Below, one piece after another: positions 36,288 to 48,818 of a DNA stretch of 64,000 nucleotides. A program made the translations under genes and the position numbers. The notes under the pieces are model-generated. The model did not search any database. It was not told the DNA's origin and was given only the letters and a program-made list of their open reading frames with translations. How positions within the stretch are numbered: position 1 is the first letter of the stretch; each line of letters begins with the position of its first letter. The DNA is from Magnaporthiopsis rhizophila. Lineage: Eukaryota > Ascomycota > Sordariomycetes > Magnaporthales > Magnaporthaceae. The stretch spans positions 164,818-228,817 of the forward strand of contig PYSS01000006.1 in the NCBI GenBank assembly GCA_003049465.1, given 5' to 3'.

Positions 36288-39200
36288 GTAGAACTGTGTC
36301 GTAAACAAGGGATTAAACCCCGGCGGTGCTGGCGTTCAAATCCCGGTAGCTAGGTATACGGATCCAGCTTCGTCAGCACAACTCAGACTTCCCGTCATCC
36401 CACCTTCCTGAGCCACACCAGCCGAATGAATCTTGGGTTGCACCCACTGCACAGCTTTTCGTGCCCCCGTCTGATGCTTTGATGGCAAGGACCAGATGCC
36501 TTTCTCAAGATCCGAAGCTGTGTGGATTTGACAGACGGGAAGCTGGCCATTCATCATCTCTCATCGCAGGAAATTGTTGCCCCTTACTTGTGCATCTGCA
36601 GGTGGCTGGAAGCGGGCATGCAGTTTCTCTAGCTGACACCTGGTGCAATTCTCATTCGAACGCCTCAACTCAACTCGTCCACTCGTCCAGGCCGTCACCT
36701 GAGGCCAAAGCCAAAGCCCCGTCTTCACTCCATCTCCTCCAGTATCCCATCCTTCCCCTCCACTAGGCCGTCATGCGTGGTGTGACGCGGCAGCAAGGGG
36801 AAAAGATACCGTGGATGAAAGACCTCGCATCCGCCCACCAGCCCTGCATTCTCCCTTACCAGGGGTAGATTTGCCCCGTGCGGAGGTGTGCGTCCGCCCG
36901 TAGCCAACGCACGCCGGGCAGAGGCTTGAGTGACTGGAGTGACTGGATAAGCAATCCGTCAAGCAAGAGGGCCAGCATCCCACGCGTCGCACGAACCCAG
37001 CCGCTGCCGTCGACCTGCACAAGACTAGTCAGGGATATCGCTTACAGCTTACCGTGGCACCAAAGGACGACGACCGCAGCAAGCGCCAACCTGTTGCCCC
37101 GCCCCCGCGCCGTCATCGGCGTGCTCGCCGTCAGTTCCGAAGCACCCCGGTCGCAAAGCCAACAGGCCAGCAAGCTACTGTAGCAGGTGCAGCTATGAGA
37201 GTCTATCCCACTCCAAGGGCCGGTAGGATTGGGCCCATGCTGGACGGCCACGACGGCAAGCATCGGCTCCAGCGTTATTTTTTACCACGCCAGTCTCACT
37301 CGGAACATACGACAACGACGCATTGCCTTTGAAAGACTTTGGACGAGTCAAAGACGCGAGAGCCGTGTCTAGACCTCTCACCTCCTCGGAGAGGCATTCG
37401 AGAAGCAGTGCTAGTTTGCTGCGGTGTAATCCCTATGTACGAGGCGCGCAGAACAGGTACGGTGCAGCACCTCCACGTAGCCCCTCCCAGGATCCGCATT
37501 TCACCGCTTCCACATCCAGCCAACGGAATTCGGACAGAGAGGAAGGGTCATTGTGAAATGCTGCAGCGGCGATTGGTGATTGGATGCATATGCACGCACA
37601 CGCCGTCCCTCCAGCCGGGGCCCGCTTTTGGTGAAACGGAACAGACTCCTGTTCCCTCCCTTTCTTGCCGGTGCCGTGTTCCTCGTGAAATCCTTTGCTT
37701 TTATTCGGTCATTTCGAGGTGGTCTTCATTCTGCAGGTGGGGGACGGCGGCGTCGTCCGGGGCTGGAACAAAAAGAGCGGTGAGTCGGAGGCTTGGAGAA
37801 TACAGTAACAGTAACGACTATACTGTGCAAGGCCCATGCGAAACCAAACCACCAAAGCCACAAATATCGTGGGGCTTTCCAGCCGTCTGTGCTCTACCAG
37901 ACTCCAAGGATAGAGCCGGCGAAAGGCAACGGGAAGAAAGCTGGCCGCCAATATGGTAGGAACACGCGGTTGGTCATGAATCACTGACCGCCTTAAAATG
38001 GGACGGGACAACGGGCTCCATGGCTGTCACCCGTTCGGCATCGAGATGAGGCTCTACTCAAGGCGACGCACGATTCAATCAATCGGAAGAACGGATCGGT
38101 TTTTCACCTTGGCCCTTTTTGGTCTCAATCCCAGCTTTGGCGCATTTTCTGACAACTGGGCATGCATGCCCTCCCGCGCCCTCGCGTTTGACTCGCAACT
38201 GGGTCAGGCGAGCGTCAAGGGCGTACCGCTGGCGACAGCGGAATCCCCGACTGTCTATAACGACTACCTGCCCTATTTGGTTTGTGTTGGAGACGGGGTT
38301 CGGAATGGCCGTCGTCTTGTCGTCGTCGATGCGGAAAGTCTAGACTGGACCAGGTAGCCTAGCTTTGCACAATCGGGGCGCGGCGGCTGTTTTCCCTACG
38401 GACACAAACGGCAGGTGTGTTTGATAGTCAAAGGTGAGGGAACCTTGGACGGAGCCGGGTAAATGCTCCTCAATGTAGAAACCCCCATTTTTATCCGGCC
38501 AGGAATGCCGCGGTGCTCGAGCCAGCAAAAAAAAAAAAAAAAACACACGCAGCGACTGGCGACTGGCTCCAGCGCCACAACTCCAGCTCCCTGCGCCAAG
38601 CTTTTGTTTGGGTTTAGATACATTTACCTCCAAAAACGAAGCAAAGTTGGGCAGGTCCGCTCTTAGCTTTCCATGTCCCGGCATGCCAGGGAACAAGACG
38701 GGCCGGCGCACGCTCATATCACATCATATCACACGAGAAAAGCACCTACCTAACCTCTACCCTTGCCCAGAAGGAGCATGGGCGGCTCGGTAGCGGGTTT
38801 TGCACGGCCGAAAAGATGTCGCCATGCACGCGCCTTTTTTTCTTTCTGATCATCCTGTCAGGGATCCGGCTTAGCTGAGGTAGCGGTTGTTGCGCCAGCA
38901 CCCGTCCGCCCTCCATGGAATGTCGTGTGCTTGTTTACATAGGTACCTACATACTTGTTGTCATCCGGAGGGACAAAAGGAACCAAAGGTATGACCAATA
39001 GTGGGATGTTCGATTGCAAATCCAACGCACACGCTCTCGGAGGCTAGGCGCGTACGCAAGGGGGAATTCGGCCAGAAAGAGACGGTTTCTATTATCAGAT
39101 GTCAACATCAAATCAACTCCGGAACCAATCAATCACCTGACATGGCGGCGGACCGTCGCTTGCGCGTGGGGGAGTAAGCCTAACCGGGTCTGCTTTTTTG

Positions 39201-42200
39201 TTTTTGTCGGCTGGCAAGTGTCCCGAGAATGGATGGACGCACATTGACAGCGTGCCGAGAGACAAGTGGAGCGATTGGATTTGCGATACCCGCCGAACTT
39301 GGCAAAGCCAGCGAAGCGCCTTTACTAGTATAGCTGGCGCGGTGTTCCGCGGACACAATGACGCCGTTCCTTTCCTGTCCCGGCAGGCTAGTCTAGCAGA
39401 TGCGCCAGAAGGTGCCTACCCATGTAATTCTCGCCAGCAGGCAGGCCTGTTGTGAAGACGCTGGCAGGAAAACAGGTGAACTAGAAAGGGCGGGCGACAA
39501 AGCTCGGAATGACCGACAGAGACGTTTTTTGTTTTCCCCAAGTTGAACCTGAATGATATTCCTTGAAGGACGAGCGAGCAAAAGGGCAAGACAACAAGTA
39601 TATATATCAACCAATGTATCGAATGTGCATTGCTTCCATCTACGTCTAGCCGTTTCCGGTGATGGATTGCACAAAGCAGGACAAAATGCCGCCCAGTCCA
39701 CTGGATGAAGAAGCCAGAACAGATCTCAAATCTTGCATTTGGTGAAACTACCCAAGGTAGCTTTCCATCCGAAAGGACACAGCGTACGTGTTCCTCGATG
39801 GTCGCAACCGCGACCACAAATAAAGACCGTGGGCTAGTAACACGAGAAACGATTGCAGTAATGTGGGCGTGATATCGGCGGGGGAGCGAAGAGGGGCGCT
39901 ACCAACTTTCACCATTTGTGGAGGAGAGAGCGAGAGAGGGGAGCAGGAGTCGTGCCCGTCTGTCTACCTACACCGCTCGCTTCTTCGCGGGACAGTGCGC
40001 GAGCAACTACCTAGAGCAAGGGGTGTGTGTGTTTTGGGCCCACCGGCCGCGATCAGAAACGATCGATGGAAGTCGACAGAACGGAACGGGGCCGGGCTGC
40101 TTTTTGCTCTCATCGTCGTCATCATCGTAATCCTCGTCTGCATCTGGATACCTATCCCTGGAGGGTGTGAATTGGAGGAGGAGGAGACCCATGGATGGTG
40201 GTTCGTTGTCTTTGTGTCGAGAGCAGATGGAACCCTTGAGTTTGGGAAACAGAGAGGCTCGGCTACGGATGCATGGTCATGGAAATGGAGCCTCTGGAGC
40301 GAGCGGGGCGGGTCCTTTTGCCCTCTTTGAGGATTTTGCATGTATTTTCGGTACCTCTACCAGGCCTTGGATGGAGGGGTTCGGGGCTTTGCTGTCGTTG
40401 GATTGACTGGAGCCAGCCGAGGAGAGCCCAGGCCGTGGGACTGAAACATGGCCTTCGTTTCCCAGTTGCCCGGTGGTGGTGGTGGTGGGTGTGTGCTACG
40501 CTGCCCAGCCCCAACAGTCGCGGACCTCTCTGTCCAGCTCTGCAGTTCCATCCATCGCCAGGAGCTTCGGGGCGAACCACACCACTGCATATGTGCATAC
40601 CTGACATGCTTTGGGGTTCCATGGATGCCATAGAGGGGGCGGGATGCGTGGGATGGGATACCCGGAGCGAGATTTCAATCAATGCTGCGATCAAACCCAC
40701 CCACTCCTGGCCCTCAAGGCCTGACCATGAGCCCCCCAGAGTACGGGCAGGCAACGTCAAGCTTGCCTGGCAGTTCTGGGCGGGCTTGTCCCAGCCGTGC
40801 GGACGTGTCAGCGACGCTAGGCAGAATGCCAATGGGTCTGGATCAGGCAAGATTGGAAGGACAGAGCGACCACTGACTTGACATTCTGCAACAGAAAGAA
40901 AAAAAAAAAAAGACAAGGCCAGACTGACATCCAAAGAACAAAACCTTGGTCGCTTTGACGTGTTTTCCGGGTCCCCTCGACGAACCGATCGGGATCCCGT
41001 CGATAACACTTTTGGGGCGACGGGGGAACGGACGGGGCTTGGCTGGCTGCGCTGGCTGGGGGCGACCCAGGTGAAGGACGCGGCATGGATACTGGGGTGG
41101 GGATGGAGGCTAGCGTCTAAAGTGTCCACTTTTTAATAGCGGGCTGGGGTCGCAGGGTCCAGCTCTTGCGTCGATTGGCCGCGCTGGCCTCTCCCGGCTC
41201 GTGGACCAGGGGTTTTTTTTATGGCAACCTCACTCGAAACTGCAACTCGCTCTCTGTTGCGGCGTCCTCCAGTCTCGACTGGCCACGCTCTTTTAATTCC
41301 TTTTTGGTTCCCGTTTGTCCTTCTTTTTTTCCGGGTTCGGTCCCCTAATCCATCCTTTTGGGGTCCCTAAGTCCCTGCGCAACGCCCGTTTTTCTTTTTT
41401 TGTACGCCTCGTCTTGTTCTCCTGGCTCTCCAGGGCGCAGAGGCCGTGTGTCAGTATATTGTATTGTTTCAACAGGTACGTACGGTTGGTTGCCCACCTC
41501 CCTGCCCGACGCGCCCTTTTTGCTCCCCGCCTCTCCTGGCGCATCCACGCCCCATGCGTTGTGTGCGCTGGTCCTGCGTCTTGTCTTGATCGCGGCTCAC
41601 GGCCGGCGCGTGAGGCTGGGGTCCGTCCCGCGCACCACAAGCGTGGCACACACAGCACGCAGAACACACAAGCACACACATATGCCTTCCCCTCCTCGCA
41701 ATTGCAGTGGGCTGGCCAACCGACCCGGACTGCGGCCCGCGACAGAGGCACACTGAGGGGACGCCACATGGAGGGGGCCTGTTGTCGAAATAAACCCCCT
41801 GGTTCCTCCCTGCTTGTTGCCCACAAAAAAAAATACGCATGGGGAGTGTGTGTTGTCACACCCCAACTTGCAAAATCCTCGTCGTCGTTCCCCTCGAAGA
41901 GCCTCGTCGAAACTCCCTCTTCCCTATTCCAGCAACGCTTGCTGACTGGTCCGCCACCTTTTTCTCATATTTTCTTTTTCCGCCTCCGCAGTATAATAGA
42001 TCTTCACCCCCGCACCCCCACCTCTCGCAAACGACGATCTTGTCGCACCCGTTAGCCTGGCGGTCACGGCTGTGTACGAAAGCAGAGGAGAAACAAGACA
42101 ACAAAAATATCCATAAAGTCGGCGTGCCGCCGTCGGCACTTGTAACGAAAGACAAGGGGTAGAAGAAGGAAACAGAAAAAAAAGGGGCACCAACAACAAC

Positions 42201-42255
42201 GTCGCGAGGAAGACGGCGAAAAGAAGAAAACGAGACCGGCCAACACCAGAAGCAG
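36286..42255. other. Gene-poor interval upstream of the Pumilio gene
   Basis: Nearly 6 kb without a gene I can support. Frames up to 288 codons (for example 40263-41129 minus and 40273-40881 plus) overlap head-to-head in GC-rich DNA and have no domain or splice continuity. From about 41200 to 42255 the + strand becomes a pyrimidine-rich leader with A-runs, probably the Pumilio promoter and 5'UTR. A possible leader-intron donor (CAG|GTACGT) is at about 41474. A copy of TAGGTACCTA lies at 38940-38949. Confidence 0.45.
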
Positions 42256-45200
42256 ATGGACGAGCTGCGATTTCGGTCGCAACAGTCTCCGCGGAACGAC
42301 CAGCACGCCATGAACTCGCTCGTCTCGCCGCCGCGGAACTCGAACCGCCACTCTCAGAACTTCAGCGTCCCCCACGATCCGCGCTCAACACTCCCCCGCC
42401 GCTTCACCACCGACTCGAGCCGCGTCCCGACACTGACGAACCTTGCTCCGCAGCGCGGCCCGGAGTCGCAGCAGGGCTTTGCTAATGATGCTGTGGGTTT
42501 TTGTCTCGCCCTCTCCTCCGTTGACCACGGCCTCTGCGCCGTGGCCTCCTTTTGTCGGAATGTTTTGTGGGCCAGAATGAGTACTAACTCGGGGTGTCTC
42601 GATGGTCATAGGCTCTCCACAAGGTGCAACTGGTATGCGACCGTTCTTGCTGTTTCTTGCCTCTCCCGCTGAGCTTGAGTTTGTTGGTCTGGTCTGGTTG
42701 GAGGGGGTGGGCGAGGAGGAGGTGCTTTTTTGGCCCGACGACTGCGCACTGTGCGGCTTGAGATGTGGTTGAGAAGGGTCGTGTTCTGGGTGCGATGTGG
42801 AAGGGGTCGACCTCAGGCGGGCGTGCTGTTGCTGTTATTGTGGTGGTTCCTCGCAGAGACGTGCGGGTGTGAGATGCAAGCGGCTAACCGGCGATGAATC
42901 CCACCCCGCAGCTGGAGAAGAAGCGCATGGAGTATGAGAAACTCCGGGAGCAGAAGCGGCGGTTCGAAGCCGAGATGCAGAAGCTGGACCTGCAGCAGAG
43001 GCGAGAGGAGCAGGAGCTGGCGGCCATGACGGAGGATCTTGGCCGGATCGCGGCGGGCCACCAGTCGGAGCCGACGACTCCTCCCGAGTACAGGGACCCC
43101 AATGCCGGGTTCCCCAACATGTTCTCGCGGCCCAACCGATACTCGACCTCGAGCCTGGTGTCGCCCCCCGGCCTGCTGTACAACCGGCCCGGACGATCCG
43201 GTTCGCAGCTGGCGTCGCCTCAGTCGGGCGGCGGCATCCTGGCCTCGGCGCGCGGCTTTGCCTTTGACGACCAGATGCCGGCGCGCTCCATGCCCGGCAC
43301 GCGCAGGAACAGCGACGAGGACGAGAAGGAGGAGGCTGTCCGGCAGGATCCCACGAGCCACCGATCAACCAACGCGTATGTCCTTTTCCTTTCGTTAAAA
43401 TCGTTTTGTTGGGAGTTGCGTGACCAGTGTCGACAGTGGATCAACGGAGAGCATGAGATGGAATGCAACGATCGAATTCCCAAGTGGTTCGGTTAGCTTT
43501 TTTGCAGTGCTCTATGGTCGCATGTTCGGGCGAAAGGCTTCAACGTGGGTCGCCCTCGCGCTGGATGGGGTTGTGGTGGCTGTCGAAATTCACTCGAGGC
43601 CGGCAGGCAGTGTTGACAGCTCGGGGTGACTGATGTTTGCCTGCCACCCGAGCAATTTCCGTGGGCCTGCCTTTGCATCCCTCATCTTCACTACTTGCCC
43701 AGCTCGACCATCCTCTTTTTTTTTTTTTTTTTTTTTTTTCGTCTTCCCCGCTACAATCTCTCTTCTGCTTCAGTGCCGTTGCGAGTATTGGAGTGCTTCA
43801 CAAGACGGGGAGTGGCTGTTCTGTGGTCGATATCTCTCGTTGTTTGTCCCAGGCCCCAATTTTGGAGTCCTGCGTTTCCACCCTCCTCCGCCAGCTTCTC
43901 TACCTTCACTTTTTTCTCTGCTCTCCACCACTGCCTCCATCTTTAATTTTTCCACACCAACCCAACCACGCAACGAGCGTGGAAAAACAACCCACTCGGC
44001 TTCCTCTGTTGCTAATCGAAAGCCTCCTGCAGCTTGAACCGCTATTCTATGCCAGTTACTCGCTCGAGGACGGGATTCTACGACCTAGGCCTCGACCAGA
44101 CCAATACAACGCGGTTTCTCTTTGGCGACGAGGACAACACCGGCGATATGAGCCAGTTCTCCAACTCCGACGAGAGCTTCCCGACTCTCACCAGGCACGA
44201 GGTAAGTTCCTTCACAGCCCAACTTGATATTCCGCATCATTCTGCCCTTTTCGCGTCGTTTCAGAAGTTTTGCTTGCAGCGGTGCTGTTTTTTTCCGTTC
44301 ACCTGGGAGGACCTGGGTCCTCGAATTCTCCTCACTCTGCCCTCAGATCCCAATATCTCCCCATCCAAACCTGAGCGCCACCCCATCTCCCACCTCTTTT
44401 TCTCTCGCTCGCTCTCTCTTTTTCTCTCCTCTCCCATCACCACCACCACATCCCACAACAAAAGGAAGGAAATTCCAACCGCAGATTTCCCTCAGTGCCT
44501 CACTCCTTCACCCAAACCCAGATACACTGCATTTTGTATCAGCCACGTCACTCGAGACTCACAAGAGTTTGACCTCAATCTTTTCCTCCCACCTGCAATC
44601 ATCTCGAAGTTTTTTTTTTTTTTTTTTTTTTGGTTATCTTTTGGCTCGCCTCCTGCACTTCTATCCGTTGCCTTTGGCTAACAATCCTTTCCAAGATGTC
44701 GGCTTCTGAGCTGCAGATGGAGCAGGGCGTCGGCGACAGCTGGAGCCAGGTCAACCGCCATCGCCAGCAGTCGCTGTCGTCCATCACCAACGGCACCTCG
44801 TCCGCTGTGTCGGGCCAGCAGGGTACTTCTGAGCTTTCGGGCATGACGGGCATCACGAGCAACTCTTCGCTCCGCCGCTCGTTCGACGTGAAGTCGATGG
44901 ACATCAACAAGTACTACGCTGACAGCGCCAACGACACCTCAGTCGCGCCTGCCCAGCATGTTCTTGCCTCCCCGCCCAAGCTGCAGACGTCGTACTCGGC
45001 CAACGACGTGCCCACGGTTAAGAGCACTGCGGGCACTGCTGCCGTCATGGGTACCACAGCCAACAACCACGCCAACCAGCACTTCCACAACCACAATGCC
45101 AGCATCGGTCGAATCCCTGCTGGTGCCATGCCTCATCGCCACAGCCGCGAGCTGTCGGGTGACAATGCGGTTAATGTTGCTGTGAGCCGCGAGGGCGGTG

Positions 45201-47032
45201 CAGCTGGACCCTACGCCTCGATTGGCTCTGCTCTGCACGCCAATGCCATGCCCTACGGCGCCAGTCCCATGGGCCCTGTCTCTCAGGGCGTCCCCGCCCC
45301 TGCCACCATTCCCACCGCGGGCCCGGCCCAGGCCATGCCGGCTCAGACCATGCCGGCCCACCAGTACCCCAACGGTGGCTTCTTCCAGAGCAGCGGACAG
45401 ACGTACCCCAGCCTCACCAATGCAGTCACCACCTACCCTAACGGCCTGCCTCTGCTTGCCACCCAGCTGGCCAGCATGAACATTGGCGCTCCTTCTTCGC
45501 TGTATCCCAGCCAGAACTACACGGGCTATGGTAACATTTACTCGCAGCCTGCTGCGCGCGACAGCCAGGCCCGCGTCATCCAGAACCGGCGCGCGCTGGA
45601 CAATGAGGCCATGAACCGCTTCAACAACCTGCCGCTCGAGCAGGTTGGCGGTACCATTTACGAGCTCTGCAAGGACCAGCACGGCTGCCGCTACCTGCAG
45701 AAGCAGCTCGAGAACCGCCAGCCCGAGCATGTGCACATGATCTGGCTCGAGACCAACCAGCACGTGGTGGAGCTGATGACGGACCCGTTCGGCAACTACC
45801 TTTGCCAGAAGCTGCTCGAGTACTGCAACGAGGAGGAGCGCACGGTCCTGATCCAGAACGCGTCGCAGGACATGGTCCGCATCGCCCTCAACCAGCACGG
45901 CACGCGGGCTCTGCAGAAGATGATCGAGTTCATCAACACGGAGGAGCAGGTCCAGATCATCATCGAGTCGCTGCGCAACCGCGTCGTCGAGCTGATCCAG
46001 GACCTCAACGGTAACCACGTCATCCAGAAATGCCTCAACAAGCTCAACTGCACCCAGTCGCAGTTCATCTTTGACGCCGTCGGCAAGGCGGCCATCGACG
46101 TTGGCACCCACCGCCACGGCTGCTGCGTGCTGCAGCGCTGCATCGACCACGCCTCGGGCGACCAGAAGGTGTGGCTGATCCAGCGCATCACCGAGCACGC
46201 CGTTGCCCTGGTCCAGGACCCCTTTGGCAACTACGTTGTGCAGTACATCATCGATCTCAACGAGCCCACCTTCACGGAGCCGCTGGTGGGAATGTTCCGC
46301 GGCCGCATCAGTGCTCTGTCGCGTCACAAGTTTAGCTCCAACGTGATCGAGAAGTGCCTGCGCTGCGCTCAGGACGCGTCCAAGGACATGATTGCCGAGG
46401 AGATTCTCGCTCCCGGCGAGATCGAGCGCCTGCTGCGCGACTCCTTCGCCAACTACGTCATCCAGACCGCCCTTGAGTACTCGACTCACTACACCAAGCA
46501 CCGCCTGGTTGATGCCATCCGGCCCATCCTGCCCAACATCCGTGCCACCCCCTATGGTCGTCGCATCCAGGCCAAGATCCAGGCCTTTGACAGCCGCAGC
46601 GGCCAGTCGAGCGGCCAGGTCACACCTTCTGACCCCACACAGGGCCAGATCTCGCTCAACCCGGTTTCCATCAGCCGCACCGTCGGCGGCAGCAACGTTT
46701 CCATCCTGACCTCGGGTGGTTTCGCCAACGGCGTCACTCTCAACGGCCTCAACGGAGCTGGCAACGGTGCCCGCGGTCTGCAGCAGCCTTCGTCGGCGTT
46801 CCCTTCGTCGAGCGTGATCACGGTGCCGGCTCCGCAGCAGCTCACGCAGCTGCCTGCGCCGCCTGTCCGGATGACTCCCCAGTTTGCGCCGCCCCAGTAC
46901 GGCCGCATCAACCAGCACGCCCAGCAGGTCCACCAGCCACTCGGTCAGCAGATTCACCAGCCTGCTCAGCTCCCTGGCGGTCCTCCTGGCGGCCCCGGCA
47001 TGGGTGACAACGGCGAGCAGAACTGGGTCTAG
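42256..47032 (+). CDS. PUF4: Pumilio-family RNA-binding protein (Puf4-like), 1075 aa, five exons
   Basis: Exons 42256-42492, 42612-42632, 42912-43375, 44033-44201 and 44696-47032. The 21-nt exon 2 (ALHKVQL) links to LEKKRMEYEKLREQKRRF, a coiled-coil region. The donor of intron 1 (GTGGGT) is weak. Residues about 298-600 are disordered, rich in Ser, Ala, Met and Gln. Residues about 605-929 hold eight PUM repeats with typical cores (DQHGCRYLQKQL, DPFGNYLCQKLL, NQHGTRALQKMI, DLNGNHVIQKCL, HRHGCCVLQRCI, DPFGNYVVQYII). Repeat order and spacing resemble yeast Puf4. Such proteins bind 3'UTR elements and control mRNA decay or localisation in the cytoplasm. Introns 3 and 4 (657 and 494 nt) are unusually long and carry poly(T) tracts. 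Confidence 0.92.
43716..43739. repeat. Poly(T) tract in intron 3 of the Pumilio gene
   Basis: Twenty-four consecutive T in a pyrimidine-rich intron. Confidence 0.95.
44610..44631. repeat. Poly(T) tract in intron 4 of the Pumilio gene
   Basis: Twenty-two consecutive T, 65 bases before the acceptor that directly abuts an ATG. Confidence 0.95.
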
Positions 47033-48818
47033 AGCTCTACTCCCTCTCGTTCCCTAAACCTACTAGTTGAGTCTCGTCTCTTCGCGCCTTGCATCTTCTG
47101 GGACACACACACCCCTTTGTGACCCTGGATGGGATGCTGGTGCGTACGACAGCGTTTTGACACGATCGGTGTTTTGTTTTTTTCCCTTCTTTGTTGTTAT
47201 TTCACATCCACTACAGCCATGACGCCCACGACACGTCCACGAGACTTACGAGGGACCCTCTTTTCGTGCCCGCCTCATATATCTCGAGCATAAGCAGTCA
47301 GACGAGGGAAAGGGGCAACAAAGGAAATCACGACCTTTTCCTTTTGGCCTTCGCTTCCCTTCTTATCTGGCTCTGCTTTGTTGTAACATTATTCAAGCTC
47401 GACATCGGCTGGCATCTATCGTCTCATATCATCTTTGCCCCATCCAAGACTTTTTCCCCCCCGTCTCGAGGTGGTCCCTGGCCCCCACCACGGGTTGCCC
47501 TCCCGGCACTCTCGGACAGCATGGATTTTTATCCTACCTGTTTGTCCCAAGAAAGGTTTAGTTGTGTGCTGCCTCGCCGCCCCCGGGCTGGATGGGCTTG
47601 CTACGCTTTACTCTTCGGGGCTGCTGGGGTCGCTTCTCGCCTGTACACGTATATCAACCTACCTGACAACGCTGCTACAACGGCACACCCCCTTCGGATA
47701 GAACTTTTCGGTTATTTCTATTTTCGGCAGCTTTTCGATCTTCTTTTTTTTTCGGGGCAATTTCTCCTTTTTTTGTGGCTTAAACCAAATCTTTTTTTCC
47801 TTTGGTTTCTTCGATTCTGGGGCCCAGGGAAAAGACACTCACTCTACTAACCACCACATTGCATGCACCCCTGCCCAGCTATTTCTGCTTCTACCCACCC
47901 ACCACCACTACCGCCACTTTTCGATATGGGTGGTTTTTTTCTTCTTCGTTTGGGAAAGCAAACAACACACATACATACACAAAAAGGGTCCCTCTGGGCC
48001 ATTGGCTGGCTTTCTTGGTCACCTGGGTGGATACGGTACAGTTCTTGGCTGGGCTATGTTATGCCCTCCTGCCTGTCCCTTTGCTGGCGGCAGAACTGCA
48101 GGCATCACGACAAGATATGGGTGGGCTTTTTTTCTCTTCTTTTCCTTTCCGAGATCTTCTCCGTGTTGTTTTCTTCTCCGTTTTTCATGATCTCCCCGCG
48201 GTTTTTGTTGCACAAGGCAGAGCTATAATTCTGGGACTCGACTTTTTTCTTCTCGGGCGCACTATTCATCAAAGGTTTTCTTTTCTTTACAAATGGAGAA
48301 TTTCACTTTTTTTTTCTCCCTCTTTCTTTGCCGCTTCATCTGCGAAGCGAGGCAAGGCAAGGCAAGGGAAGACATGGGATAGATGGATTCGTCATCTGAG
48401 GATGGATGGGATCAAAGACGGGATATGGGAACGGGCACACATCAAATGTAGTCTATGTAACGTACGTATGAAAAACGCCGAGGCTCTCTAGGGGTTCTTT
48501 GCAGCAAGCGAGATGGGGGTTTTCTCGCGAACGTGTTGTGCATATGCGGTGAAGTGCGTGATGGTCTGGTTCTAGAGAGCGATCTGATGGTGGCAGGCTG
48601 GGCTTTTTACCTTGGTCCGCGTTGGTGCGTGTTGACGGCCTCAACTTGGTCTCTAGAGTGCAAGTAAGCCCGTGATAATGGGTCTATTGATCATGATCAT
48701 CCAAATTACGGGTCTATCCTAGCATATTATTACAAAACAAAGAGGTATCGCTTGCTGTAACACCGAGTCCCGCCTAATTACCATATATCTAACTGGCTTT
48801 CATCACAGGTGCGCGACC
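47033..48818. other. 3' region shared by Pumilio and RAD57 genes
   Basis: The two genes converge here. About 47150-48350 is T- and C-rich on the + strand, giving long open frames without domains. I read it as a long Pumilio 3'UTR followed by spacer. The last 150 bases are AT-rich and likely contain the RAD57 3'UTR. Confidence 0.5.

Noticed and set aside
36318..36345. GTTCAAATCC word resembling a tRNA B box
   Set aside because: The flanking bases do not form a T-arm or acceptor stem, and no A box or anticodon arm is found upstream.
40263..41129. 288-codon minus-strand frame opposite a 202-codon + frame
   Set aside because: Low-complexity GC-rich DNA open on both strands, no family resemblance.
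44939..46957. 672-codon open frame on the strand opposite the Pumilio repeats
   Set aside because: It is the antisense shadow of a GC-rich, codon-biased gene. The + strand has clear PUM repeats, and the antisense product is compositionally skewed to Leu, Val, Asp and Arg with no domain.
47191..48491. Two frames of about 220 codons after the Pumilio stop
   Set aside because: Phe/Leu/Ser-rich translations of T- and C-rich 3'UTR-like sequence.
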